In this document: piece after piece, positions 23,544 to 31,436 of the stretch
Position numbering within the stretch: the stretch's first letter is position 1
Layout: each line of letters starts with the position of its first letter
Position numbers and translations under genes: made by a program
The notes under the pieces: generated by a model
The model's input: the letters and a program-made list of their open reading frames with translations, nothing else
Told to the model about the DNA's origin: nothing
Database searches by the model: none
Origin: Streptomyces wuyuanensis
GTDB taxonomy: Bacteria > Actinomycetota > Actinomycetes > Streptomycetales > Streptomycetaceae
Length of the DNA stretch: 64,000 nt
NCBI RefSeq assembly: GCF_900103455.1
Contig: NZ_FNHI01000016.1
Location: 1-64,000, forward strand
Direction of reading: 5' to 3'

Positions 23544-25574
23544 TCAGGCCCCGTTCCGGCCGGTGGACGGTTCCCCGTGCACGTACCGGCCGAGCGCCAT
23601 CAGCGGGAAGACCTGCCGGTAGATGTGGTAGTTGATGGAGAAGTCCCAGGGGAAGCCGGTGCCGGTGAAGTACGGCTCGTCCCAGGAGCCGTCCTCGCGC
23701 TGCGTGGCGGCGAGGAACGAGACGCCCCGGCCGACGGCGGCGCCGCCCCGCTCCCCCGCGGCCAGCAGCGCCAGCAGCGCCCAGCCGGTCTGGGAGGGGG
23801 TCGAGACTCCGCGGCCGATCCACGCCTCCTCGCGGTACGAGCGCAGGTCCTCGCCCCAGCCGCCGTCGTCGTTCTGCACGGACTCCAGCCAGCCGACGGC
23901 CCGCCGGATCGCGGGGTGCGAGACGGGCACACCGGCCGCGACGAGGGCCGGGACGACCGCGCCCGTGCCGTAGAGGTGGTTGACGCCCCAGCGGCCGAAC
24001 CAGGCGCCGTTCGGCTCCTGTTCGCGCAGCAGCCACTCGACACCGCGGCGGGCGCGGGGGTGGTGGGCCCGGCCCTCGTGGGCCAGCATCTCGACGACGT
24101 GCGCGGTGACGTCGGCCGACGGGGGGTCGATGACCTCGCCGAAGTCGCAGAACGGCAGCCGGTTCGGGAAGGTGCCGGTGTTGTCGGCGTCGAAGGCGCC
24201 CCAGGCGCCGGACTTCGACTGCATCCCGAGCGTCCAGTTGCCCGCCCGGGCGACGGCCTCCTCGACTCGGGACGGGTCCGGGTGCTTCACCCGCCGCAGG
24301 GCCAGGACGACCTCGGCCGTGTCGTCGACGTCGGGGTAGTTGTCGTTGTGGAACTCGAACGCCCAGCCGCCGGGGGCAAGGCGCGGCCGGCGCACGGCCC
24401 AGTCTCCGGGCCGGGTGATCTGCTCGCCGAGCATCCAGTCGGCGGCCCTGACCAACGCCGGGTGATCACCGGGCACTCCGGCGTCGGAGAGCGCGACGAC
24501 GGTGAGGCAGGTGTCCCACACGGGCGACTGGCAGGCCTCGATCATCCTGGCCGGGCCCTCCTGGCGGCCGCCGGGCCCGGTGCTCTCGTCCCGCCAGACG
24601 GCGAAGCGGTCCAGCGACTCCAGTCCGGCGCGCATCACCGGGTGGTCGAGGTCGTAGCCGAGCAGATGGAGGGCGATCACCGAGTACACGGCGGGCGGCT
24701 GGATGCCGCCCCAGCAGCCGTCGTTCTCCTGCCGCTCGATGATCCAGCGGGCGGCTCTGTTCATGGCCGCACGGCGCAGCGGGCGCAGTGCCACCTTGTG
24801 GTAGCCGTGCAGCAGCCGGTCCAGGCGCTGGAAGAGGCCGTCCCAACTGGCCGCCGGGGCGAGGGGCCTTGGCGGGTTGGGGTGGTGGCGGTCCGTGTGC
24901 AGCTCGTCGAGCGCGAAGGGCGCGGGGCGTACTGGCCGCTCGGCCGAGACGACGGTGAGCGGCACGATGGTCTGCCGCGCCCAGCAGCCGAAGTCGTAGA
25001 TGTTGAGCGGGAACCACGAAGGCAGATACATGAGTTCCGGCGGCAGCTCGGGCAGGTCCTCCCACTTCCACCAGCCGAAGAGCGCCAGCCAGATGCGGGT
25101 GAAGACGCGGCTCGCCGCGAGGCCGCCCTGCGCCCGCACCCAGGCGGCGGCGCGTTCCATGTGCGGATCGTCGGGGCGGTCGCCGGCGAGGCGCAGGGCC
25201 ACGTACGCCTCGATGGTGGTGGAGAGTTCGCCGGGCCCTCCGTAGAACGTGGCCCAGGTGCCGTCCTCGCGCTGCTCGCCGCGGATGAAGACGGCGGCGG
25301 CGGCCGTGGTCTTCTCGTCCTGGATTCCGAGGAACTGACGGAGCAGCAGGTCCTCGGCGTCCATGGTGACGTTGGTCTCGAGGTCCGCCTTCCACCAGCC
25401 CTGCGCGTCCTGTCTGCCCAGCAGGTGCTCGACGGATCGCTGCGCCGTCAGCAGGGCGGTGGTGCCGAGGTTTCCGGGGTCTCCCGGAGTCGTGCGGTGG
25501 TCGGTGGTGCGGTCGCTGGCCGAGGCCGCGCGGGACGCCGGAGTCCCGCCGCTTCCGTCGGTCGTCGCTGTCAT
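23544..25574 (-). CDS. shc: squalene-hopene cyclase
   Basis: A 676-aa triterpene cyclase that folds squalene into hopene and hopanol at the membrane. The catalytic DVDD (415-418) is the DXDD protonation motif. At least six QW motifs are visible (QREDGTWATFYGG, QENDGCWGG, QSKSGAWGAFDAD, QEPNGAWFGRWG, QNDDGGWGE and QREDGSWDE). The length agrees with the family (about 630-680). An ATG 22 codons upstream exists, but the ATG at 25574 has AAGGGGA nearby and is the usual N-terminus. The N-terminal 40 residues are Ser/Thr-rich and probably disordered. A 137-bp leader with a hairpin and a palindrome separates it from the polyprenyl synthase gene. Confidence 0.96.
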   Translation of the reverse strand: MTATTDGSGGTPASRAASASDRTTDHRTTPGDPGNLGTTALLTAQRSVEHLLGRQDAQGWWKADLETNVTMDAEDLLLRQFLGIQDEKTTAAAAVFIRGEQREDGTWATFYGGPGELSTTIEAYVALRLAGDRPDDPHMERAAAWVRAQGGLAASRVFTRIWLALFGWWKWEDLPELPPELMYLPSWFPLNIYDFGCWARQTIVPLTVVSAERPVRPAPFALDELHTDRHHPNPPRPLAPAASWDGLFQRLDRLLHGYHKVALRPLRRAAMNRAARWIIERQENDGCWGGIQPPAVYSVIALHLLGYDLDHPVMRAGLESLDRFAVWRDESTGPGGRQEGPARMIEACQSPVWDTCLTVVALSDAGVPGDHPALVRAADWMLGEQITRPGDWAVRRPRLAPGGWAFEFHNDNYPDVDDTAEVVLALRRVKHPDPSRVEEAVARAGNWTLGMQSKSGAWGAFDADNTGTFPNRLPFCDFGEVIDPPSADVTAHVVEMLAHEGRAHHPRARRGVEWLLREQEPNGAWFGRWGVNHLYGTGAVVPALVAAGVPVSHPAIRRAVGWLESVQNDDGGWGEDLRSYREEAWIGRGVSTPSQTGWALLALLAAGERGGAAVGRGVSFLAATQREDGSWDEPYFTGTGFPWDFSINYHIYRQVFPLMALGRYVHGEPSTGRNGA

Positions 25575-25619
25575 GGCTTCCCCTTCTTGCAGTCGGACGT
25601 GCTGCTTCGGGTCTGCCGT

Positions 25620-25681
25620 CGGCCGGTGCCGAGAGGGCACCGGCCGGCGACTGCGAACTCATATGCGATTGATCGTGATCA
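25620..25681 (-). promoter_or_regulatory. hairpin and palindrome in the shc leader
   Basis: Inside the operon, between the polyprenyl synthase gene and shc, there is a perfect 11-bp hairpin (25620-25630 with 25636-25646, 5-nt loop). Next to it is the palindrome TGATC-GT-GATCA (25670-25681). This is the largest internal gap of the operon and is AT-richer than its surroundings, so an internal promoter or attenuator for shc is plausible. This is inference. Confidence 0.35.
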
Positions 25682-25711
25682 TCTCCGTCGGTGCCGTCCG
25701 AGGAACCGGGG

Positions 25712-26812
25712 TCATCTCTTGCGTACGACGACGAAGTCGGCGAGGGCGACGAGCTGGGCCCTCACGTGCTCCGGCATGTCGACCCGCTCCAGTGCCTCCA
25801 CGGCCACGGCGTGCTGCCTGCGGGCCTCCTGCGACGTCCAGTCGCGACCGCCCGCCTCCTCGATGAGCGCCGCCCGTGCGGCGAACTCCTCCTCGGAGAA
25901 GCTGTCGAAGTCATTGCTCTTGGCGTCGGCGGCGAGGAGTTCCCCGAGCCGCTCCGACGCGGGGCCGCCCGCGGCGAGCGCGGCGACGACGGGCAGGGAC
26001 TTCTTGCGCTGGCGCAGATCGCTCCAGGTCTGCTTGCCGGTGGCCTCCGGGTCGCCCCAGATGCCGAGCAGGTCGTCGACGGCCTGGAAGGCGAGCCCGA
26101 GGTGGTAGCCGTAGGTCTCCAGGGTGTCGGCGGTGCGGTCGTCGGCGCCGCCGAGCACCGCGCCGATGGAGACGGCGCAGGCGAGCAGGGCGCCGGTCTT
26201 GTTGCCCTCCATCTCCAGGCACTCGTCGACGGTGACCCGCTCGCGGTGCTCGTACGAGATGTCCTGGGCCTGACCGTCGATGAGCTTGCGGGTGGCGGTG
26301 GTGAGCCGGCGGGTGGCGCGGCCGGCCTCCACGGTGCCGAGCTCCAGCAGGATCTCGTTGGCGAGGGCGAAGAGCGCGTCGCCGACGAGGATGGCCTGCG
26401 CCGGCCCGTGCACCTTCCAGACCGTGTCGCGGTGGCGGCGCTGCTCGTCACCGTCCATCAGGTCGTCGTGGAGCAGCGAGAAGTTGTGCACCAGCTCGAC
26501 GGCGACGGCGCCGGGGATGCCCACCTCGGGCGCCGCCCCGGCGGCCTCGGCGGACAACAGCGCCAGCGCCGGGCGTACGGCCTTGCCGCCGTCGCCGTCC
26601 GCGGGGCGGCCGTGGGCGTCGATCCAGCCGAAGTGGTAGGCGGCGACGGTGTCCATGGGGGGCGCGAGCCTGTCCACGGCCGCGCGCAGCACCGGGGTGG
26701 ACATCGTCCGCCCACGCTCAAGCAGCGCGGTGACGGCCGCGGTGTCGACAGCCGGGTTCGCCGAAGGCGCAGTCGGCACTTTCTCTCCTCTGGTTCCGGA
26801 CGTGGTTCTCAT
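25712..26812 (-). CDS. polyprenyl (farnesyl) diphosphate synthase
   Basis: A 366-aa trans-isoprenyl diphosphate synthase. The first aspartate-rich motif is DDLMD (116-120), the second is DDLLG (246-250), and GNKTGAL is also typical. It should extend DMAPP with IPP to farnesyl diphosphate for squalene synthesis, in agreement with its position between hpnE and shc. ATG at 26812 overlaps the hpnE stop (ATGA) with GAGGAGG upstream. An equally plausible GTG 11 codons downstream (26779) has AGAGGAG before it. Chain-length specificity (C15 versus longer) cannot be read with certainty. The second motif ends DDLLG, where canonical enzymes have DDxxD. Confidence 0.9.
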   Translation of the reverse strand: MRTTSGTRGEKVPTAPSANPAVDTAAVTALLERGRTMSTPVLRAAVDRLAPPMDTVAAYHFGWIDAHGRPADGDGGKAVRPALALLSAEAAGAAPEVGIPGAVAVELVHNFSLLHDDLMDGDEQRRHRDTVWKVHGPAQAILVGDALFALANEILLELGTVEAGRATRRLTTATRKLIDGQAQDISYEHRERVTVDECLEMEGNKTGALLACAVSIGAVLGGADDRTADTLETYGYHLGLAFQAVDDLLGIWGDPEATGKQTWSDLRQRKKSLPVVAALAAGGPASERLGELLAADAKSNDFDSFSEEEFAARAALIEEAGGRDWTSQEARRQHAVAVEALERVDMPEHVRAQLVALADFVVVRKR

Positions 26813-28233
26813 GCCGCCTCCTCGAGCGGATGTTCATGGCGGCGGCCGAGAGCTGCGAGCGCGGCACATGCGGCGCTCAGTCCGCTTCGCACAGCGCCCT
26901 CCATGGTCGCGGGCCAGCCGGTGGCGGTCCACGACCCGGCCAGAAAGAGGCCGGGGGCGTTGGTACGGGCGGCGGGCCGGAGCCTACCGACACCGGGGGC
27001 GGGCGCGAAGGTCGCCGTGCGCTCCCTGGTGACGAAGAAGTCCCGCACCTTCGCGCCGCGGGTCGCGGGCAGCAGTCGTTCCAGCTCGGGCAGGTAGCGC
27101 TCGCGCAGTACGGAGACGGGGGTGTCGATCTCGTCCTGGGCGGCCGACTGGGACAGGGCCAGGTACTGTCCGGCGCGCCGTTCGCCGCCGGGCCCCGCGG
27201 GCCCGCCGTCCGACAGGCCGGAGGCGTCGGTGCGGTCGAAGACCCACTGGACGGGGCTGCCGAGCGCGGCGAAGAAGGGCCGGCGCAGCACGGTGCGGTC
27301 GTAGACCACATGCATGTTGAGGATCGGTGCGGTGCCGATGCCGAGCAGCAGGTCCGGCTCGTCCAGGGCGCCCTCGGGGAGCAGGGCGTGCGCCTCGCGC
27401 TGCGGTACGGCGAGGACGACCGCGTCCGCGGTCAGCCGGCCGGTGCCTGCCGTGACGTTCCAGCGCCCGTCGTCCGCGCGGGTGACCCGGCTGACGCGCG
27501 TGCGCAGTTCGGTGCGGACGCCGGCCGTGTCGAGTGCCTTCCGGGCCAGCGTGTCGTGCAGCTCGCCGAGGGGGACCCGGGCCCAGCCGATGTCGGCGGC
27601 GCCGGGGTCGGAGAGCAGCCCGGTCTTGAAGACCATCGCGGCCAGGGCCATGGAGGCGTTCGGCGCGGTGGCGTTGAGGGTGGCGACGCCGACCAGGTCC
27701 CAGAGGGCCTCGACGGCGCGCGGGGACTGGCCGTGGCGGCGCAGCCAGGTGGCGAAGTCGATGCCGTCGAGGGCGGGGTCCGCGGGGTCGAGTCCCTTGA
27801 GCGCGAACGCGGCGCGTCCGACGGCGGCCCGCTCGGCGAGGGAGAGGTGGGGGTATCCGGCGAGGCTCGCGGCGAGATGCAGGGGCACGGGCAGGGCGGT
27901 GCGGCGCAGCCGCCCGAGACGGGGCCCCTCGGGGTGGGCCACATCGAGGACGGGAACGTCGAGGCGCGGCTGGATCGGCGCGAGGCCTGCGCCGCCGACG
28001 CGGTCGAGGAACCAGCGGTAGGCGGTGCAGCAGCGGAGGTAGACGTGCTGGCCGTTGTCGACGGTCAGCTCGCCGCGCCGGAAGGAGAAGGCGAGCCCGC
28101 CGAGCCGGGGCCGGTTCTCCAGGAGCGTGACGCGCAGACCGGCGTCGGCGAGGCGGAGTGCGGCGGCCGCACCGGCGATCCCGCCCCCGACGACGACGGC
28201 GTGCCGCTCGGAGGTGCCGTCCCGGTTGGTCAT
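26809..28233 (-). CDS. hpnE: hydroxysqualene dehydroxylase HpnE
   Basis: A 474-aa FAD-dependent amine-oxidase-fold enzyme. The dinucleotide-binding motif VVVGGGIAGAAAAL is at about 14-27, and the terminal FAD contact LFLAGSWTATGWPATMEGAV is near the C-terminus. HpnE reduces hydroxysqualene made by HpnD to squalene. ATG at 28233 is chosen because of GGGGAGG seven bases upstream and an ATGA overlap with a 34-aa small ORF. Older annotations would call it phytoene dehydrogenase. Its position after hpnC-hpnD supports HpnE. Confidence 0.9.
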   Translation of the reverse strand: MTNRDGTSERHAVVVGGGIAGAAAALRLADAGLRVTLLENRPRLGGLAFSFRRGELTVDNGQHVYLRCCTAYRWFLDRVGGAGLAPIQPRLDVPVLDVAHPEGPRLGRLRRTALPVPLHLAASLAGYPHLSLAERAAVGRAAFALKGLDPADPALDGIDFATWLRRHGQSPRAVEALWDLVGVATLNATAPNASMALAAMVFKTGLLSDPGAADIGWARVPLGELHDTLARKALDTAGVRTELRTRVSRVTRADDGRWNVTAGTGRLTADAVVLAVPQREAHALLPEGALDEPDLLLGIGTAPILNMHVVYDRTVLRRPFFAALGSPVQWVFDRTDASGLSDGGPAGPGGERRAGQYLALSQSAAQDEIDTPVSVLRERYLPELERLLPATRGAKVRDFFVTRERTATFAPAPGVGRLRPAARTNAPGLFLAGSWTATGWPATMEGAVRSGLSAACAALAALGRRHEHPLEEAA

Positions 28234-28334
28234 GTGTCCTCCCCTGCGGAGGGACCCCCGCACTCGGCTGCGTGCCGGGCTGTCGCCGGCGGCCCGGCGG
28301 CCGTTCGGCGCCGAGGGCATGTCAGCGGCCGCAT
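28230..28334 (-). CDS. 34-aa small protein between hpnD and hpnE
   Basis: The ATG at 28334 shares a base with the hpnD stop (TGATG), and its own TGA overlaps the hpnE ATG (ATGA), so this tiny frame bridges the two genes exactly. The product is Pro/Ala/Arg-rich and ends GGPSAGEDT. I recall a small DUF6380-type protein at this place in other Streptomyces hopanoid clusters. The resemblance is weak, so the name is only a suggestion. It may be a real micro-protein or simply a coupling device. Confidence 0.5.
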   Translation of the reverse strand: MRPLTCPRRRTAAGPPATARHAAECGGPSAGEDT

Positions 28335-29284
28335 CAGACGCGCCTCCTGACGGCCTTGCGGGAGATGTGGCGCGCGTCGAGGCCGGAGAGGCCGCGCACG
28401 GCGACGTACGCCTTCTCCCGGCCGGGCAGGGAGACGCGGCCGCGCAGGACGGCCATGGGGTCGCGTTCGATGCGGTCGAGCAGCCGGCGGTAGATCCCGG
28501 CCATGGCCGCGACACAGGCGCCGCTGCGCCGGTCCAGCATGGGCAGCAGCCGGTAGCCCTCGGCGAACAGCCCGCGGGCCCGCCGCACCTCGAAGTGGAC
28601 GAGGCCGGTGAAGTCGGCCCCGGACGGCGGGATGGCGCGGTGGAAGCCGCCGGTGCAGCCGAACTTGGCGAGGTCGTCGGTGGGCAGGTACGTGCGGCCG
28701 TTGCTCGCGTCCTCGCGCACGTCGCGCAGGATGTTCGTGAGCTGGAGGGCGAGTCCCAGCGTGTCGGCGTACTCGGAGGCCCGCTCGCTGCCGCGCGCAC
28801 CCGGGAGGGTGCCGAACACGCCGAGGGAGAGCCGTCCGATGGCGCCCGCGACACACCGGCAGTAGACCTTGAGGTCGTCCCACGTCTCGTACGTCTCGCC
28901 GCGCACGTCCATGAGGACGCCGTCGATCAGCTCGTCGAGGGCGTCGAGCGGGATGGGGAAGCGGTGCGCCGCGTCCGCGAGGGCCACGGCGACCGGGTCG
29001 GTGTCGTCCTCGTCGACCGCCCCGTCACGGATCCTGCCGAGGAGCTCGCGGGTCCCTTCGAGCCGGTCCCGCTTGGCGGTCTCACCGAGGAAGCCGTCGC
29101 CGATGTCGTCGACGCGCCGGGAGAAGGCGTAGAGCGCGGACATGGCCTGGCGCTTGTCGGCGGGCAGGAGCCTGATGCCGTACGCGAAGTTGCGCGCCTG
29201 CGTCCCGGTGACGGCCTCGCAGTAGCTGTACGCGGCCCGGACCGGCGCGGACATGTGTGTGAACTCCTCCATGGTCCGGCTCAC
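28334..29284 (-). CDS. hpnD: presqualene diphosphate synthase HpnD
   Basis: A 316-aa squalene/phytoene synthase-fold enzyme. The first aspartate motif DDIGD is at 59-63 and the second is DVREDASNGRTYLP near 188-200. With HpnC and HpnE it makes squalene: HpnD condenses two FPP to presqualene diphosphate, HpnC forms hydroxysqualene, and HpnE reduces it. GTG at 29284 overlaps the hpnC stop as GTGA. ATGs at 29272 and 29254 are alternatives, the latter with GGAGGAG upstream. Confidence 0.9.
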   Translation of the reverse strand: MSRTMEEFTHMSAPVRAAYSYCEAVTGTQARNFAYGIRLLPADKRQAMSALYAFSRRVDDIGDGFLGETAKRDRLEGTRELLGRIRDGAVDEDDTDPVAVALADAAHRFPIPLDALDELIDGVLMDVRGETYETWDDLKVYCRCVAGAIGRLSLGVFGTLPGARGSERASEYADTLGLALQLTNILRDVREDASNGRTYLPTDDLAKFGCTGGFHRAIPPSGADFTGLVHFEVRRARGLFAEGYRLLPMLDRRSGACVAAMAGIYRRLLDRIERDPMAVLRGRVSLPGREKAYVAVRGLSGLDARHISRKAVRRRV

Positions 29285-30204
29285 CCCTCTCTACGCGCTC
29301 TGTGCAAGACGGCTCCCACTTCACGCGTCAGCCGGGCCTTGGTGGGCCTGGGCGGCCCGGGGAGGACGTCGTGGCCGGCGGCCGCGATCGCCGCGAGTGC
29401 GGCGCGTCCCCCGGCCACGAAGCCGGCGAGCAGCAGCCTGAGCCTGCCGTGGACGCTCCCCACGAGCGGGATCCCCTCGTCCAGCAGCCGTGCGGCCCGC
29501 GCGGCCTCGTGGGCGATCAGATCGCGTACCGGCGTGCCCGCGGTCGGTGCGGCCAGGTCGTCCTCGGTGACCCCGAACCGCTTCATGTCGTCGGCCGGCA
29601 GGTAGACGCGGTCCGCGGCCAGGTCCTCCGCGACGTCCTGCAGGTGCTCGACGATCTGGAGGGCGGTGCACACGGCGTCGGAGCGGCGGATGCGCTCGGG
29701 ACTGGCCGTGCCGGTGATCGCCAGGACGAGCCGGCCCACGGGGTTGGCGGAGAGCTCGCAGTAGCGCGTCAGGTCGTCCCACGTCCGGTACCGGCGGACG
29801 AGCTGGTCCTGGCGGTTGGCCTCGATCAGGCCGAGGAACGGCTCCGGGGTGAGAGCGCAGCGGCGCACGGTCGGCACCAGCGCCCGCAGCAGGGGGTGGC
29901 GCGGGGCACCGCCGTCGCCGCCGGGGAAGATCCGCCGCAGATCGTCCTCGAAGGCGTCGAGGGTCGCGAGCCGGTCGTCGGTCTGCTCGGGGTCCAGGCC
30001 GAGGTGGCGGGCGTCCGCTCCGCCCGGGGCGAGATCGCCGTCGCCGATGTCGTCGACGAGCCGGGCGTAGCCGTAGACGGCCATGAGGTCGTCGCGCCAG
30101 GCGCGGGGCAGGAAGAAGGGGGCCACGGGGAAGTTCTCGTCCGCGGCCTTGGCGAGCGTGGTGCGCATGGAGGCGTCGGGGCGCACCTGCCGGGTACCTG
30201 TCAC
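29281..30204 (-). CDS. hpnC: hydroxysqualene synthase HpnC
   Basis: A 307-aa squalene/phytoene synthase-fold enzyme, first large gene of the hopanoid operon. DDIGD is at 51-55 and DVAEDLAADRVYLP is the second Asp-rich motif. HpnC converts presqualene diphosphate to hydroxysqualene. The GTG start has no ribosome binding site of its own; instead it overlaps the stop of a 20-codon upstream frame (GTGA), suggesting it is translated by re-initiation. Confidence 0.88.
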   Translation of the reverse strand: MTGTRQVRPDASMRTTLAKAADENFPVAPFFLPRAWRDDLMAVYGYARLVDDIGDGDLAPGGADARHLGLDPEQTDDRLATLDAFEDDLRRIFPGGDGGAPRHPLLRALVPTVRRCALTPEPFLGLIEANRQDQLVRRYRTWDDLTRYCELSANPVGRLVLAITGTASPERIRRSDAVCTALQIVEHLQDVAEDLAADRVYLPADDMKRFGVTEDDLAAPTAGTPVRDLIAHEAARAARLLDEGIPLVGSVHGRLRLLLAGFVAGGRAALAAIAAAGHDVLPGPPRPTKARLTREVGAVLHRARREG

Positions 30205-30263
30205 TGCGGGCTGCCAGGTGCGGGGACGGCACTGCCCACGCGGAGCTGGAGATCTTCCGTCAT
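30201..30263 (-). CDS. 20-aa leader ORF coupled to hpnC
   Basis: An ATG at 30263 opens a frame encoding MTEDLQLRVGSAVPAPGSPQ. Its TGA overlaps the hpnC GTG. GGGAGA lies about 11 bases upstream. hpnC itself lacks a ribosome binding site, so this leader may load ribosomes for the whole operon. A TAGAAC (30285-30280) just upstream could be the operon -10 element. No known leader-peptide family was recognised. Confidence 0.45.
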   Translation of the reverse strand: MTEDLQLRVGSAVPAPGSPQ

Positions 30264-30557
30264 GGCCGTCACATCTCCCGTTCTACACTGCCGACCCAAT
30301 ACATCCTATTTCGGACACGCCGCCGGTCCCGACGAGGGGCTTCGCCGCCCGGCAGCCGGGATCCCTCAGGGCGTATCGCCCCACTTGCCGTGAATCAGCA
30401 CCGGTACAGCTTACGTTCCACCTCGTCCCCACTCTCAGCGGGGCACCGGCCGCGCCGCAGTCGACCTGCGGTGCGCCGTCAACCTCCCCGGAGGGAACAG
30501 GACCTGACGGCCGGTCGGCTACGCGCGGACCTCCGTCCGCCCCGCTTCCCGGCCGGC
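30264..30557. other. intergenic region upstream of hopanoid operon
   Basis: About 295 bp separate the hpnC leader from the terminator of the next minus-strand operon. The first 40 bp are AT-rich and probably hold the hopanoid promoter (candidate -10 TAGAAC at 30285-30280, no clear -35). No gene was recognised in the rest. Confidence 0.4.
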
Positions 30558-30594
30558 TCCGGCGGGGGCCGGCCGTGCGAGGGCCCCCGCCGGA
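30558..30594 (-). terminator. terminator of the envelope/ABC exporter operon
   Basis: Perfect 13-bp arms TCCGGCGGGGGCC / GGCCCCCGCCGGA with an 11-nt loop lie 42 bp downstream of the ABC ATPase stop. A partial third copy of the arm (CCGGCGGGGGCCC at about 30600-30612) offers an alternative pairing. No T-tract. Confidence 0.7.
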
Positions 30595-30635
30595 ACGGTC
30601 CGGCGGGGGCCCTTCCGCCCGCTGCGGGAGACGGG

Positions 30636-31436
30636 CTACTTGCCGGTCTCCTTCTCGTACGCCTTGATGACCTCGTCGGTCGGGCCGTCCATCAGCAGCT
30701 CGCCCTTCTCCAGCCACAGGACCCGGTCGCAGGTGTCCCGGATCGACTTGTTGCTGTGGCTCACCAGGAAGACCGTGCCCGCCTCCTGCCGCAGCTCCCG
30801 GATCCGCTCCTCGGAGCGGATCTGGAACTTGCGGTCGCCGGTGGCCAGCGCCTCGTCGATCATCAGCACGTCGTGGTTCTTGGCCGCCGCGATCGCGAAC
30901 CGGAGCCGGGCACCCATACCGGAGGAGTACGTGCGCATCGGCAGGGTGATGAAGTCGCCCTTCTCGTTGATGCCGGAGAAGTCGACGATGCCCTGGTAGC
31001 GGTCGCGGATCTCCTCGCGTGACATGCCCATGGCCAGGCCGCCGAGGATGACGTTCCGTTCACCGGTCAGATCGCCCATGAGGGCCGCGTTGACGCCGAG
31101 CAGGGACGGCTGGCCGTCGGTGTAGACCTTGCCGCTCTCGGTGGGCAGCAGGCCCGCGATCGCGCGCAGCAGCGTCGACTTCCCGGAGCCGTTCGTACCG
31201 ATCAGGCCGATGGCCTCACCGCGGTAGGCCGTGAAGGAGACGCCCCGGACGGCATGGACCTTGCGGACGCCGCGGGCCTCCCCGCGGTTGCGCTTGACGA
31301 TCCGGCTCAGCGCGGCGGTCGCGCTGCCCTTGCCTCCGCTGCCGCCGTTGACGCGGTACACGATGTGCACGTCGTCGGCGATGACGGTGGGCACCCGGGC
31401 GTCGCGCGGGTCCTCGAGGTGGTCAGCCGCGGCCAT
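30636..31436 (-). CDS. ABC exporter ATP-binding protein (Wzt/TagH-like)
   Basis: A 266-aa ATPase of the polysaccharide/teichoic-acid exporter branch. Walker A GTNGSGKST is at about 80-88, the signature YSSGMGARL near 165, Walker B VLMIDEAL next, and the H-loop in VSHSNKS. There is no C-terminal carbohydrate-binding extension, so export would be of the type coupled to synthesis without O-antigen cap recognition. ATG at 31436 has GGAGGAG upstream and overlaps the permease gene by 14 bp. It powers export of a lipid-linked glycan or similar polymer made by the operon. Confidence 0.88.
   Translation of the reverse strand: MAAADHLEDPRDARVPTVIADDVHIVYRVNGGSGGKGSATAALSRIVKRNRGEARGVRKVHAVRGVSFTAYRGEAIGLIGTNGSGKSTLLRAIAGLLPTESGKVYTDGQPSLLGVNAALMGDLTGERNVILGGLAMGMSREEIRDRYQGIVDFSGINEKGDFITLPMRTYSSGMGARLRFAIAAAKNHDVLMIDEALATGDRKFQIRSEERIRELRQEAGTVFLVSHSNKSIRDTCDRVLWLEKGELLMDGPTDEVIKAYEKETGK

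Noticed and set aside
26809..28854. A 681-residue version of HpnE
   Set aside because: The first 207 residues are a shadow of hpnD in another frame; the FAD motif and ribosome binding site fix the start at 28233.
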